Shown here one piece after another: positions 1 through 64,000 of a stretch of DNA of 64,000 bases; the first letter of the stretch is position 1; every line of letters begins with the position of its first letter. Under the pieces are notes generated by a model. It did no database searches. It was not told the origin of the DNA and saw only the letters and a program-made list of their open reading frames with translations. A program made the position numbers and the translations under genes. The stretch spans positions 546,210-610,209 of the forward strand of contig VYZB01000026.1 in assembly GCA_013397455.1 (NCBI GenBank). The letters are read 5' to 3'. This DNA is from Crotophaga sulcirostris. Taxonomy: Eukaryota; Chordata; Aves; Cuculiformes; Crotophagidae.

Positions 1-11
1 TTTTTTTTTTG

Positions 12-405
12 GTATAGAGGATGATGGCTGAAAGATTGGGGTTGTTGAGCCTGGAGAAGGCTCTGGGGAGACCTTACAGTGCCCCTCCAGTACCTGAAGG
101 GGGCCTACAAGAAAGCCTGCAAGGGAGGGACTTTTTACTAGGTCAAGTAGTGATAGGATGATGGGAAATGGCTTTAAATTGGAAAGCAGAGTTAGATTAG
201 ACATTAGTAAGAAATTCTTCATGATGTCGGTGGTGAGGCACTGAAACAGGTTGCCCAGGGAAGCTGTGGCTGCCCCCTCCCTGAAAGTGTTCAAGGCCAG
301 GTTGGATGTGGTCTTGAGTAGCCTGGTCTGGAGGGAGGTGTCCCTGCCCATGGCAGAGGGGTTGGAACTGGATGGACTTCAAGGTCCCTTCCAACTCAAA
401 CCTAC
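12..405 (+). mobile_element. CR1 LINE 3' fragment (first of two in tandem)
   Basis: This is a 5'-truncated CR1 non-LTR retrotransposon tail in sense orientation. It contains the usual avian CR1 landmarks in order: GAGAAGGCTCTGGGGAGACC, a degraded block around the ACATTAGTAAGAAATTCTTC stretch, GTTGCCCAGGGAAG, TTCAAGGCCAGGTTGGATG, and CCTTCCAACTC near the end. It probably begins upstream of the window, since a poly-T run occupies the first bases. It has no intact reading frame and lacks the terminal octamer repeat, so it was probably cut by the next copy or decayed. Confidence 0.85.
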
Positions 406-778
406 AAGAACAACATTGAGGTGCTGGAACACATTCAGCTTAAGAGAAAAGGAGGTTGAGGGGAGACCTCATCACTGTCTACAACAGGAGGAGGGTGTTG
501 GTCTCTTCTCCCAAGTGACTGGGGATAGGATGAGCGGAAATGGCCTCAAGTTGCACCAGGGGAGGTTCAGGCTAGACATTAGGAAAAACTTCTGTACTGG
601 AAGGGTGGTCAGGCACTGGCACAGCTGCCCAGGGAGGTGGTTGAGTCCCCATCCCTGGAGGTGTTTAAGAGACAGGTAGATGAATTTCTCATGGATCTGG
701 TTTAGTAAGTGGACATGTACGGCTGGACTCAGTGATCTCAAAGGTCTTTTCCAACCAGACAATTCCATGATTCTATGT
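406..778 (+). mobile_element. CR1 LINE 3' fragment (second of two in tandem)
   Basis: This is a second CR1 tail in the same orientation, directly abutting the first. It shows GAGGTGCTGGAACACATTCA, CTGCCCAGGGAGGTGGTTGA, CCCTGGAGGTGTTTAAGAG and the classic 3' end with CCTTTTCCAACC-like sequence followed by ATTCCATGATTCTATG. The 3' end at about 778 is only some 70 bp from the start of the CpG island, so the element forms the distal edge of the SLC36A4 promoter region. Confidence 0.87.
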
Positions 779-937
779 CTCACAGGGCACTCAGCAGCAG
801 CGTCGCTGCTGTGCCAGGGCCCAAAGAAGGCGCACAACAGGAATCAGGAGCTGTTGCGGATCCCGGCTTCACCCGTGCCGGCCCCACGCCCTCTCCGCCG
901 CGCGCAGGTCCTGCCTCTCCGCCTGGTGTCGGTGGTT

Positions 938-949
938 CGCGCACGCGCA
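938..949. promoter_or_regulatory. NRF1 binding site (palindromic)
   Basis: The sequence CGCGCACGCGCA matches the NRF1 consensus YGCGCAYGCGCR at all 12 positions. It lies about 60 bp upstream of the initiation codon inside the CpG island, a usual position for NRF1 in vertebrate TATA-less promoters. Use by NRF1 is inference. Confidence 0.6.
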
Positions 950-1009
950 GCGTCGCGCCGGCCGGCTCCACAGCGGCGGAAGGGCGAGCGGGCAGAGAGC
1001 TGCGGGGCG

Positions 1010-52935
<51,926 letters not shown>

Positions 52936-55879
52936 GTAAGTATGTACAGAACATCCATAAAAAAGCTTGCTATTACATGTTGTTGGGGACTGCTAATTTA
53001 AATATGTTTTGTATATTTTTCCAGAGACTAGCAAACCTGGAATTTTGTTTCCATGATTCGTTATGTTTTGTTTTTCATGAACAGGTGAATCTAATGTTGT
53101 ATTTGTAATTTAACCACACTTTAATAAGCGTGACCTACTATTTGACAGTCTTATTTTTTGCCAATAATATTCTAAAGCTGCCAACGTGAAAGTAATTTTC
53201 TTAGAATAAAAGATTTTAAGTAATAGATACACATTGCTGTTTTGTGTCAACCTCTCTCTATGCAATCTGCACTATGAGCTGCTTGTGTAGAAATCCCTGT
53301 TTTGTTTTGCTCGTCTGAGGAATAAGCGTAAGGTATGCTGCTCTGTGTTCATAGAACAGCACTGGCAAACACAGGTGTCTGGTCAGAATGTTCATGGAAG
53401 GTCATTTATTTTGGGTGCTAATGCTGGAAAGTAGTTTTGTGTCTCTGCTCTCACTGCCTCTTGTCAAAGAGAGCTTGAACATCTAGTGAGACTTTCTTAA
53501 GGTCAAGCCTGTTGAGAGAAACAGTTTAATGTTGGTACCAATTGATCACTGCAGTAAAAAAAGAGAAATACCATTGATCTAATAACTTGCTGGTCTTAAA
53601 ATACATCTACTACCTGAAACTTAAAAAAAAAAAAAAATGAAAAACTTTCTTGAATAATGAAGTGCAAATCTTGAAACCCTATATAGCCCATGTTCTGCTT
53701 CCGAGTGTTCATGGTGCATGGCAAATCTGTTAAGATTTTAAGAGTGAGGATAGTTTAATAGCTTTTGTAATACCTAAGTAACATCTAGATCAAAATGCTT
53801 CAAGCTCCAAAATGCTTTTTAGCATCTCTCCATGACCCCAGTAAACTCTCCTGTCTGAACCATATCTTGGTGTCATGAGACCCTCAACTTGTGTTCATTC
53901 TCTGTTCCCCTTTGTGTGTCCCTTACAGCCTGCCCTCGTGATGATACCACAGTAGATACAAAAAGCTACAATTCTTGTAGACCCAAACTGTTGTTTACAG
54001 CTGAAGATTTTGAGGGTTTATAAGTGAAAGATGTTTTCAGAGATGTATCAGATAAGAAGAGCCTGTGGTGAATATGTTTACAAGCACGTTTCCCTGTTTG
54101 ACTTGGGAAAATTTCAAATGAATCCGTGATATTCTGATGTAGTTGTGGTTGGTTTGTTTATTTTTTCTTTTTTCTGTCTCAGTTTTATTCTTGAGCTTTG
54201 TAATTACTGAGTAGTCTAGGAAGGCAAAACTGGGGAAGAGTCTCCAAGAAAATGAAGTAGAAAAAGAAAGAAAATTAGCTTTAAAATCTAGAAGATATTT
54301 TCCAGGCTGTTGTGTGTTATGTTGTATTTATCCTAGTTGTCATTTCAGTTTTCAAGCGGTTTCTACAAATTGTATGCATGCTATGTCCAAAATAGTTTTT
54401 CACCAACAATTGTGTGTGTAAGCTCCCATGCTTACACTCATGTTCTGTTTGTCATTTTTAATTGAAGCACTGGTTACAAACAGAAATGATTTAAATAAGG
54501 CTTCGTTGTCACTAAGGGCAGAGTATGCTTTCTAAAAGGATTCAGAAATTCTTTCTTGCATAGAAAGGAACAACCCAAAACCTTTTAAATTGAGTTTTAA
54601 AAACTAAATGGTTTTGTTATCAGTTACAGAATATGTTGTAATGTCTGGACTATTCAAAGGTCGTACACTGATTAAAGGGACTCTGCTTGCTTGAAAATAA
54701 CTCTTTGAAAAGAAAAACTTCAGTTGTGTTGCTAATAATGCATTAGGTTTTTAAGAGAAGACTTGAAAAATCAGTTTTTGCTGATTTTGGGGGCTTTGGC
54801 ATTACTCAAATAAAAATTAGGTCATTGTTTTTATTGTTGCAGTGTATCAGCAACTTTTCTGGGAAAAGCCATACCCTGGAGTGTTTGCTTTTTGTGTTTG
54901 TTTTTGTTAATTATTATTTTATTTTTTGGTCTGCTAAGGTTTGTTTTAAGTAAGGGCTTGACAAATGGCTGGAAATGTAACATCCATCCAAAAAGCCATA
55001 TGCCCTGATGACTCCTAATGATACCAGTCTGAGCCAAGCCTTTGAGTTCGGGGCAGGAGAGGAACGTACCCAGCCGTTGGGAAGTGCATGGCTGGGCTGG
55101 GTGGTTGTCAGTCTGGGATAGGTCAGTTTGGCTCACTGAGCCATTCCCAAGGAGCAGTGAGGTCACCTGGACTCCTTTTCTAGACTGAGTTTTTAGTTAA
55201 AGCTATTCAAAAGATTGTTTTTACCATATTGGAAAGGAAGTTACAAACAGATTTAAGAACAATGTTTGCAGTAGCTCTCTGAAATTTCGTATCTGTTCTT
55301 AGCAGCTTTTTCAAGACATGCTATTATTCAAGATAAAAGCAATTACTAAGGAGTATTTTTGCTGGGAAAGTGCTGGACTGACAAAAGCATGCTTTTCCTT
55401 TGTGTGTAGCCCCTTGTTTATACTTTTGAACAAGGAAACGGTGATTGGAAATGACTTGACAGACCTTGCTCCCTGCTGCTTTTCTCCCTTCCCATTTAGT
55501 TTTGTCTAAAAATAACACCTTAGTATTGCATGTAAAATGCAAGTCAGATACTTTTGAATTATAAGAAAAAGGAGGGAGAGCAGGAGTTTCCACTTCACTT
55601 GATATTGAACACTTCTGTTCATTTTATTTGCAACAGACATACATCTCTTTGTCTTTGCTTGGATTTCACCATGTTTGGTGTAGCAAGTTGGAAAATGACC
55701 CAATACTTCATAAATCATAACACTAAACATTTGGTTTACAAACTCAGGTGAGCACCTTCTGCGCTGGCTGGAAGGTTGAGCTATGTTTCTGGTGAAAGTG
55801 CAGACTAGAGCTGGAATCTGTGTTTGGTAGTTGTTGAAAGCAGCTGGGAACTAGTGTTGTAGCTAGCTAGGCAGAAATA

Positions 55880-56440
55880 AGTTTGAAAGCATCACTTGGG
55901 GGGTGGGGGGGGACAAAGTTAGAAATTAGGGACACATGCAAGCAGAAGGAATGGGATGAGAGCTACCATAGGATTTGGAAAGCCCTGAGAACAGATATGG
56001 AGTTGTGGTGGTGTGTGGATACTCACTGGCTACCCTCAGGTTGTGCTTGGAAATTCATCATTACGGGAATCCTCTGAGGCACGTGCCTCGGTTTCTCCAG
56101 CAGTGGAAAGAGACAACTCTCTACGGTAACCAGCTCTCTGTGGGACACCATTACGTGGCCAGCTCTCCATGGGGAGCCCTGAGTACCTGGCAGCAGGTAA
56201 TCGAGCAGATGCCACTGGTCCTCCCCCACTAGCACACACCAAGCTCTGCAAAGCCCTTGAACATTGGTGGGCTCCCCAAGTAGAGTTGTCCCTGCAGAGA
56301 GTCAGCTGGTGTAGAGGTGTCCTGTGGAGAGCTGGCCATGGGGAATTGTCCTAACCTCCTCCAGCACCTGTCTACATCACTGCGTGATGGCTTGCCAACA
56401 CTGTCCTTCCATGGGTCAGTTCAGCCCATTGTAATAGTTA
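55880..56440. other. Unclassified GC-richer segment in intron 10
   Basis: A poly-G-rich start (GGGGGGTGGGGGGGGAC at about 55900) is followed by some 500 bp of higher GC than the flanks. Partial internal repetition is visible (ACCAGCTCTCTGTGGGACAC, then GGCCAGCTCTCCATGGGGAG, and again GGAGAGCTGGCCATGGGGA in inverted sense). Several overlapping open frames exist, none with a known domain. It may be a decayed LTR or an unnamed repeat. Confidence 0.35.
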
Positions 56441-56694
56441 GAGACACTCCTGGTAAGACATAAGAGCACAGAAAACCTATCTGATTGTGCTCAGATAGTA
56501 CAACCACATCCTTGTAGTTTCAGTAGGTTCTGTTACTGGTGCGTGTGCCTTTTTTTTAAAGTGTAGATGTTTTTAATTTGTTTTTCTCACAGAATACTTA
56601 GTTTTGGGCTATTTGAATGTCAGATAGCTAAAGTACTTTGAAGTATCTGTCAAGGTGGAAATTTTATAGTGCTGAAAGTATTTACCTTGGTTAC

Positions 56695-57107
56695 CCTGGA
56701 GCCCTTCTCTTATGAGGAGAGGCTGAGTGAGCTCAGTCTGTTTATCCTGGAAAAGAGAAGACTGAGAGGGGACCTTATCAGTGCTTATAAATATTTAAAG
56801 GCTGGGTGTCAAGAGGATGGGGACAAACTCTTCTCAATGGTGCCCAGTGCCAGAACAAGGGGCAGTGGGCACAAACTGGAACACAGAAAGTTCTACCTCA
56901 ACATGAGGAAGAACTTCTTTTCTGTGAGAGTAATAGGGCACTGGAACAGGCTGCCCAGAGAGGTTATGGAGTCTTCTCTGGAGATATTCAAAACTCACCT
57001 GGACACAATCCTGTGCAGCCTGCTGTAGGTGAACCTGCATTGGCAGGAGGTTGGACTAGATGATCCCCAGAGATCACTTCCAACCCTGGCCATTCTGTGA
57101 TTCTATA
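56695..57107 (+). mobile_element. CR1 LINE 3' fragment, well preserved
   Basis: CTTCTCTTATGAGGAGAGGC, AAGACTGAGAGGGGACCTTA, CAGTGCCAGAACAAGGGGCA, AACATGAGGAAGAACTTCTT, CTGGAACAGGCTGCCCAGAG, GGTTGGACTAGATGATCCCC and the terminus CCATTCTGTGATTCTAT define a sense CR1 of the subfamily with the GTGCCCAGTGCCAGAACAAG block. The 119-codon open frame at 56669-57028 is its translation. Confidence 0.93.
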
Positions 57108-60100
57108 TCTTTAAAACACGTGTCAGAAAAATAGTTTGGATCTGTGTTTGCTGCATCCGCTTGGATGCAGGTCAGGAACTGTGCCCGTTGTTCAGCCCTT
57201 AGCTGAGCCTGTTATGTGATGGGCTTGTGGCTACTGCACATTGGGACTAATCATTGGAATGTGAAGCTTTGTGGTTTGCTTTTGCAGGAACTGGACCATC
57301 TTGGCTGAGATTTTAAAAGCTTTGTTAATATATTTAAAAAGAACGGTGTAGGTTTTACTTTGACCTTTTGAGACACCGGTTTGTCTGGGAGAACAAGGCG
57401 AAAACCTTCTACCCAAATGAGTCCAGTTTAGTGCGTTGCTTGAGATAAACTGCCTTGGTATTGTGAGAGTTTTTCACTCTTCCCTACTTTACCTGGCACT
57501 GAGATCATGGTAATTCTGGGAGGGGAGAGTTTGGAGAGGTTTTGTTGAGCTTAAACAGTTAATTCTCTGGTTTTAACAGCTTCAGAATATGCTGAGCACA
57601 TTAAGAATGAGAGGAGATCTGGAGATCGTCAGCTTCAACTGCCAAGCATTGATGCTAAATGGCATCAAACATATTCACTTCTATTGATGCCCCTCAGGGA
57701 GAACTGTGGTAAAAAAACTAAGAATGGGGCAACAGTGTAAGTTTCTAGTCGAATGTAAAGTGTAAAGGTAAATTTGTCTCTTACTGTCTGCCAGAGGCTT
57801 ACCTATGTCTTCTGCCAGAAGGACACTAAAATTAAATTGTGCTTGCTGGAGGTGTTGGAAGAACTGGAAAAAAAAAAGAAAAAGAAGTACTGAGAAAATA
57901 ATTTTCATTTGAATGGTGACACCAAATCCATGAAAAACTAAAGGAATAAAATTGAAAAGAAAAAATTAAGCAGTAGTTTTTAAAGAATAAATTGCATTTG
58001 ATCTATTAGTTTCAAGATAGCAATGAAAAAATTTTAAAAGCTGCTAAAAAGCAACAGCAAATATAATGGAGAACACTGGAGTTGAGAGTTAATAGTGTCT
58101 TTCATCCACACAAGAAATATAGATGCTTTTTTAATAGTTTCATTTAGGGTGGTATTCCTGCAGCCACAGTGCTCCTGTTAAAATGAAAATTAAGAAATAT
58201 TGCATTTGAATGGGGATGTGACGATATTGTTTGAATTGTCAGCTGTTTTGATTGTTAGCTTGAAATGAAACAAATTTAATTGAATGGCTGATCCAGCTGA
58301 GCATGAACTAAGCTGTTAGGGAGCTGCTTTCCATTAAAAATAAATTAGCCTGAGCTTTAGTGTGTAATTTTACCAAGAGAAAACCATTGTTCAGTTGAAC
58401 TTATCAGTTGGCTTGTCTAAATATTTCCCTTTTTTAACTGTACCTGGTTTTAGGAAAGAACAGTTCTTGAAGCTGAACAATTAGGCATAAGATAACATGA
58501 TGTTTACCAGATATCTTACACTGTGTAATGGCATTGTGCCAATAAAATACTCACTTACAGCAGCAATAGCAGAGGTAACAGGTAGGCATTTTAAGATCTG
58601 TATAGATTTTGGTACATGCTTTTAGGATTAAGTGACAATCATATACATAGCAGTGGTTTGTGTATCAGTCATTAGACAGTTTTTTAAAAAAATAAGGGTT
58701 TGTTATTTTTAAAGGATAATATTGATGACAGATAAATTGAATAGTTAACTTTGTGATTTTAAAAAAATTCCATATGGGATTTAGAATATGTATGGGCTGT
58801 TAACTGGCCCCTCAAAGTAGGCTTAAACATAAAATAATGGGTTTTATGGGTTGTTCTGTTTGCATCATCGTGTGTTTTTAGGGCGTATGCTTAGGCATGA
58901 AAAATAGATATGTTACATCAAGTTTCTTCTAACCTTTTTGAGTATCTTTTCAAGAATAATGGATCTCTTAGTATCAGGGATATATCCTGATTATGATTTC
59001 TTTCTTTTTGATGTGTCATTATGAATTATGGCACATCTTAATGAATTGCCTTTGGTGTAACCATCACTTTGTGTACATATAATAACTGATGTTCAGTACA
59101 AATATTAATTTTTTTTACCTGATTTTAACACATGGATACCAAATGCATATGGGTTATCATTAATGATTAAATTATATGGATTACTTGAATGGTGCTAGAA
59201 GTGTTTCTTATTTTGGTTGTTCTAGAGACATAAACATGAGTACAACTTGTATGATACGATAGGTTGGGGATTTTCTTTCTAAAACTACCACTAGAAGTAA
59301 CATTAGGGCCCAGCAGAATGGTCTAATGTCAATATTCATCAAAGCCTTATGAAGCCAGTTGGTTTAGTTCTTCCTTTTGGTCCATTGCTTCAGCTGATAT
59401 CAGGTCTTCTTTAACAGTGACTCTGATATCGACCCAAACAAGATACTATTTCTGAATGATTATATTTTTAAAACCTTACATAGAAAATTCAGGTTGTGAA
59501 GTGAATTACTGAAAGCTTTAAACATGTCCTGCTTTATTTATTTTTTTAATTACTGTTGATTGGACCTCTGCTGGTTCAGGGGTTAATTAGGATTCTGTGA
59601 ATAAGTTCAGATTTTGAAGTACAGCTGTCGTCCAAAATTTTTTATAGGTATGAGACAGGAAGAAAATTATGGGCTTTGTGATTGACATGAAAAATAGAAA
59701 ATTTTAGAGGATTGGTAATATGAAGAATTATAAATATTTTAAAATAACATGCATGTCTTTCTCATAAAATTTGATGGCTTTTTCTTTTTTGAGACATTTG
59801 TTTTATTATTTAAAAAAAGGGTTAAGAACAAATATTTTAGCTGTGCATTTATATACTCTGAAATAATTGATCTTATTCTGGGGCAATAATTATTTCGTAG
59901 TAAACAGACCATATTGCTTGCCACAGTTTAGTGTTTGCATTAAATATGTATTTTAAACTCTGCAGGAATTCTCGTGGAGAAGCATTATGGTATTTTAATT
60001 GAAAATTGGAATATAACAGAGCCTTTTTTTTATTTTAATTTATGGTTCCTTTTACAGGCTTCTTTGCAAAAATTAAAAATCTAATCTATTCCAGTTTACT

Positions 60101-62991
60101 TCTGACACTTTTTAATATGAATTTTGATGATGTTTATTTTTCTTATTTCTAATTATAAGGCTACCTTTTCTCTAATGCCTTATGGATTTTATGCCAGGCA
60201 CTGATACTGGCTGGATTCCTCGGGAGAGCTGGTGACGGATGGATGGTACTGGCAATGCTGGCGTGAGCAGTCAGTTAAGAGCCTGCTCTATGCACTGCAA
60301 CAAAGGCAGAGTTGCATGGCACCATGTTTCTATATGTGCAAGTTTTTCTTGTAGATGTGTAATTTTAAATGAGATGAACTTTATTCTCTATGTTTTATAC
60401 CAGTTTTCATCTGACAGGTTTCAATATCAATATAATTTTAACCTATGAAATCCCATATGGAGTTTTCTTATACAATACCCCAGGGCTATCTTTTTGCTTA
60501 TTCCCTATCCAGTATCACAAAAATATCAATCTTGCCAATTTTCAGTGACAGTTTAGGTATAAAAAATTCATGAGTCTTGTGTTTTCTAAATTTATAACTT
60601 GAACCTTTGGAAAAAAGATGGGAAGTTTAAAGCTTTTTTATCTCCTGAAGGAAATTCTGGCACAGCAAATTTCTTGGCACACTTTTGCACTTAATGAGAA
60701 GGAGGAACACACATGCTCAGTTGCCCTGTTGCTATCTGGGAGAGGTGGGCTTAGTTTTAGGCTGCGACATTCTGTGTTACTTGAAGAACTCAGTTGGTCT
60801 TCCTGCATATAATACCTAGTATTTAGAAGGGTTCCGAAGTCGCATGCATGTATTTACTATGAGGTGGTCAAGTACTACAATGAAAGGGAGTATAGCAACA
60901 GAAACAGCACAGCAAATTTGGATGCCAGCATGTAATACTGAAATTACTTATTGTAATATATGGAGACATCTGAGTGTTTTATACCTGGGTGCATAGGACT
61001 TAACTTCTTTAAATACTTTAACAAGATCAGCTCGTACATGGTGAAAAGTTTTTGAAAGTATTGTCAAAACTTAGTATGTGGTTTTTTGTAGTTTAGTTGT
61101 TATTATTGCAAAGGAAACCAGGAACAAAGTTGAGAATTACATTCTGTTTGAACACTTTAGTTATTCCTTTCTAACTCATTCTCTTCAGCAAATACAGTGA
61201 ATAAAAATTACCAGGCTGTGCTTATTAATTTCAAATATTTTTAGTTACTTACGCTACAGTGAGACGTACTGTGAAGTGCAAGTTGAAGATCCATAATGCC
61301 ATTCACAGCATGAACCTACGTGCCACTCTGTGCTCTGAAGATTTTAGGTGGCGCGAGATGTACGATGCAAGGTGCTGCATGGGTTAAGAGTCATCTAGTT
61401 TAACATACAGAGGTCTGTTCTCCCGATGTCTGCACCTGCAGTGGTCATCCTAGCTATTCTTGTCAGCAAGGGAGAGAAACAGGTGCTTGGAAAAGCACAA
61501 TTAGTCTAATCTATTTAAGTATTTGCTTCTGGAGTAGTTGAACTGGGCCAAAGAAGTGCTTGTTTCCTCCTGCTGAAGAATTACAGGTGAGAAACACATC
61601 TAGCATTTTGTTTGATGAATCTTTCTCAGGAAGAGTGACAAGCAATGCAATGCAGTTCAATCTCATCTTCCCTTTCTAACAATTTTAAAACTAACCGAGG
61701 CTGCTTTTTTTTTTGTCCTGCTTTATATTTTTCATCTGTATGCTTACAAATATAATGAAAATATGATATGAAAATTATTTGTCCAAATAACAAAAATATA
61801 TATATTCTGTGTCTAATGGAAAGTGAACTTTATTTGTAATATATTCATGACTTTGTATTTCTCTGTTATTTTGGTCCATTATATTTCTACGCATGAACTG
61901 GCATAGAATAGAAGGGCATTTATGGGGCACTGTCTTTAACATCATATACACGCCAATGATTTTCTGTCACACTTTTTCAGTATAGCAGCTATTTTTCCAT
62001 GTGCTCCTTATGCATTTTACATCTATCCAGTGGTTCATAGACTAGAAATTTCCCAGCAGCTCTGAAATGGCCTTAGTTTACACTGGAATATGTGTAAATG
62101 TAATGGTTGCCCATTACCTTGGTGAGAACCATCTGGCTGAAAAGTCAGGAAAAAATGTTCTGCTTTAGCCCAAATTAGAACATTATAATCCCATAGTCTT
62201 CCTCATGATGGCTCTGACATTAAATCAGAAAATAGCAGATTGGATTCACTAATCTGCACAAACTCCCATGTTATGTGTTTACTGCTTTGCATTTTTTTGA
62301 AGGCAGCAAGAATTGTATTGTGTTTTGACTTGCTGTAATTGCTCATTGATCAAAGCTCCTCTGCAACACAGTGAAACATAAATTCTGTGTTTAGTACTTT
62401 TGAAGTTAAATTATGTTTTTATCTCACATGGGCTTTTCTGGTAAGGTTATATAGATTATAGTTCTTCCTTCAGTAAAAAGTATCTTGAAACACATCACTG
62501 TCCAATAAACTGGTAACTCAGTAGCAAGGTGTCTCATTTGCAACTGATAATCATACAATATCCGTCAGTCCCTTTTTAATTATAAATTTGCAAATTGCAC
62601 CAATTTTTTTTTTCTTATTTTATGTATTCCACTGTGTGTCATCTTAACGTCCTACCTACTTTTATCAGAGGGCAATTTTGACAAGATGAGTGAACATAAG
62701 CCAACTGTTGATTGGGTGACTAGAGCACTAGAGAATGCCAAAGGATGTTTTTCTGTAAACATCTGACTGGAGCTGTTTATTAGTATTAATAGTTGGCCTC
62801 ATCTGGCTTTTGTGCTGTTTGGTAGATACAGTGGAAGCTTTGATTCTGCATTAAGGTTGAGGTGCCTTAATTTGTGTACCGTTTTGGCTGATTTTTGGGG
62901 CAGTGTTTCAGACTTACTGTAGTAAGAAAGAACAGTAAAAGAACATCAGAAGTATGTCTGTACTGTGCTAAGAACTGTATTTCAATATTAT

Positions 62992-63205
62992 AGAATCATA
63001 GAATTGTTTAGATTGGAAAAGATTTTTAAGATTATCAAGTCCAACCTTTAAACTAACACTACCAAGTCCATCACTAAACCATGTCCCTAAGCACCACATC
63101 TACATGTCTTTTAAATACCTCCAGGGATGGTGACTCCACCAGATTCATCTTTCTCTGGCACAACTTGAGGCCATTTCTTTGTGTCCCATTGACAAAATAT
63201 TAAAG
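62992..63205 (-). mobile_element. CR1 LINE 3' tail, antisense, with an internal deletion
   Basis: TAGAATCATAGAATTGTTTA, ATTATCAAGTCCAACCTTTA, CACTACCAAGTCCATCACTA and CTCCAGGGATGGTGACTCCA are the complement of a CR1 terminus of the subfamily with the AACACTACCAAGTCCA block. After CTCCACCAGATTCATC the sequence jumps to TCTGGCACAACTTGAGGCC, so the usual GGGCAGCCTGTTCCA block is missing. Confidence 0.88.
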
Positions 63206-64000
63206 AGAGTTTTCTAGCAAAGAAAGATGTTGAAGAATTTTCAGATTAGAACAGCGCTGATGTGTAATGACTTTTGTTCACCAGTCTTGACTGGTCGATG
63301 GAAAAAACTGTGTGTGTTTGTATCTGCTATGTTCTGTAGTTGCAGATAATGACATTGCTGACCATAGGTTGATGAGTTCTTTTACTGTGTTGCATAGAAA
63401 GAAAAAGCAAGGAGGCAGCAGTTTGGGATATTAGACTAAAAAAAGTGCATATTGTTTCATTCTATTTTTGTGTGCTTTAGGAGAAAGGCAATTTTAAAAT
63501 TATCTTAGAAAATATTTTTTTTATTTTCATCATAACACTTCACCAAATTTCAGACCAGTTGCAGAAACAAAATCACTTCAGTTGAGTAGCTGTGTATACA
63601 GAGCATGGCTCATAAAGACACTCAATGCAAAATGGCAAACTGAGACTTCTACAGTTTGAGTCAAATTTTAACTTAGCTTTCAGGACAGAGATGTCCTCTG
63701 TCTTCTCATGAGTTCTAGGATACCTTATAATGCATGTTATATAGATGTATGGTATGAAGCAGGTAAAAGAATTGCATGAATTACCGTTTTTATAACTCTT
63801 GAACTCTGGGACCTTTGACATTCAGAATCAATTATCCAGGACTACCAAGAGCACTGGTACAACTGTTGAGTAAGACCTCTCATTACCTTGAAAACTGTGT
63901 GTGTCACAGTTATTTTACTTTTAATTGCTTGTCATCGTTTTTCTACTCTATTTTATTTCCTTTGAAGCTTAATACTGTGGAAACAATAATGTAATTGGTA

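Larger units (their letters stand above)
52936..64000 (+). other. SLC36A4: SLC36A4 intron 10 (open at the right edge)
   Basis: More than 11 kb after the donor of exon 10. I looked for the conserved continuation of PAT4 (a segment like AILIPRLD-, then VGAVSSS) and found none, so the final coding exon or exons should lie beyond the window. It holds an unclassified GC-richer block (about 55880-56440), a sense CR1 (56695-57107) and an antisense CR1 tail (62992-63205). 57110-62990 shows only AT-rich sequence. Confidence 0.75.

Noticed and set aside
56669..57028. 119-codon plus-strand open frame
   Set aside because: Translation of the 3' untranslated tail of a CR1, not a gene.
60181..60260. GGCTGGATTCCTCGGGAGAG considered as the missing PAT4 exon 11 (IPRLD-like)
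   Set aside because: Only a few residues (IPR) agree in one frame; the rest does not fit the family and there is no supporting acceptor with the right phase.

Overview
The window is vertebrate nuclear DNA, most likely from a bird and probably a neoavian one. Many CR1 LINE fragments occur on both strands, with typical avian 3' tails that end in copies of ATTCTATG-like octamers. There is also an ERVL-like solo LTR of a type I associate with birds, and one gene with long introns. No prokaryotic, CRISPR or operon features are present.

The only protein-coding gene I can support is SLC36A4, the proton-assisted amino-acid transporter PAT4, on the + strand. It starts in a CpG island (about 850-1420) with a 28-nt coding exon at 1010-1037. 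Nine more exons follow at 13591, 14455, 16689, 17983, 19083, 28530, 30017, 47114 and 52766. Every junction has GT/AG signals and every phase joins, giving 393 complete codons plus one base. The gene runs off the right edge: the last exon or exons (roughly the final 100 residues, including the last transmembrane segments) are not found between 52936 and 64000.

By region: 1-780 holds two CR1 tails abutting the promoter. 850-1420 is the CpG island. Intron 1 (12.5 kb) holds a CR1 and an ERVL-like solo LTR with a 5-bp target-site duplication (TSD). Intron 3 holds an internally deleted ERVK-like provirus in antisense, with a 6-bp TSD. Intron 6 holds an assembly gap, an old degraded CR1, and a CR1 carrying a second, oppositely oriented CR1 tail with a 7-bp TSD. 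Intron 8 (17 kb) holds several CR1s and an unidentified GC-richer segment. Intron 9 has two CR1 pieces of opposite orientation abutting. Intron 10 has two CR1s and another unidentified GC-richer segment.

Almost all other open reading frames are chance frames in introns or translations of repeats. The most unusual material is the mobile-element archaeology: the deleted provirus, the LTR with an internal tandem array inside a very long predicted R region, and the nested CR1. In the gene itself, the large extracytosolic loop lacks cysteine. All homology statements come from recognising families by eye; no database search was run.
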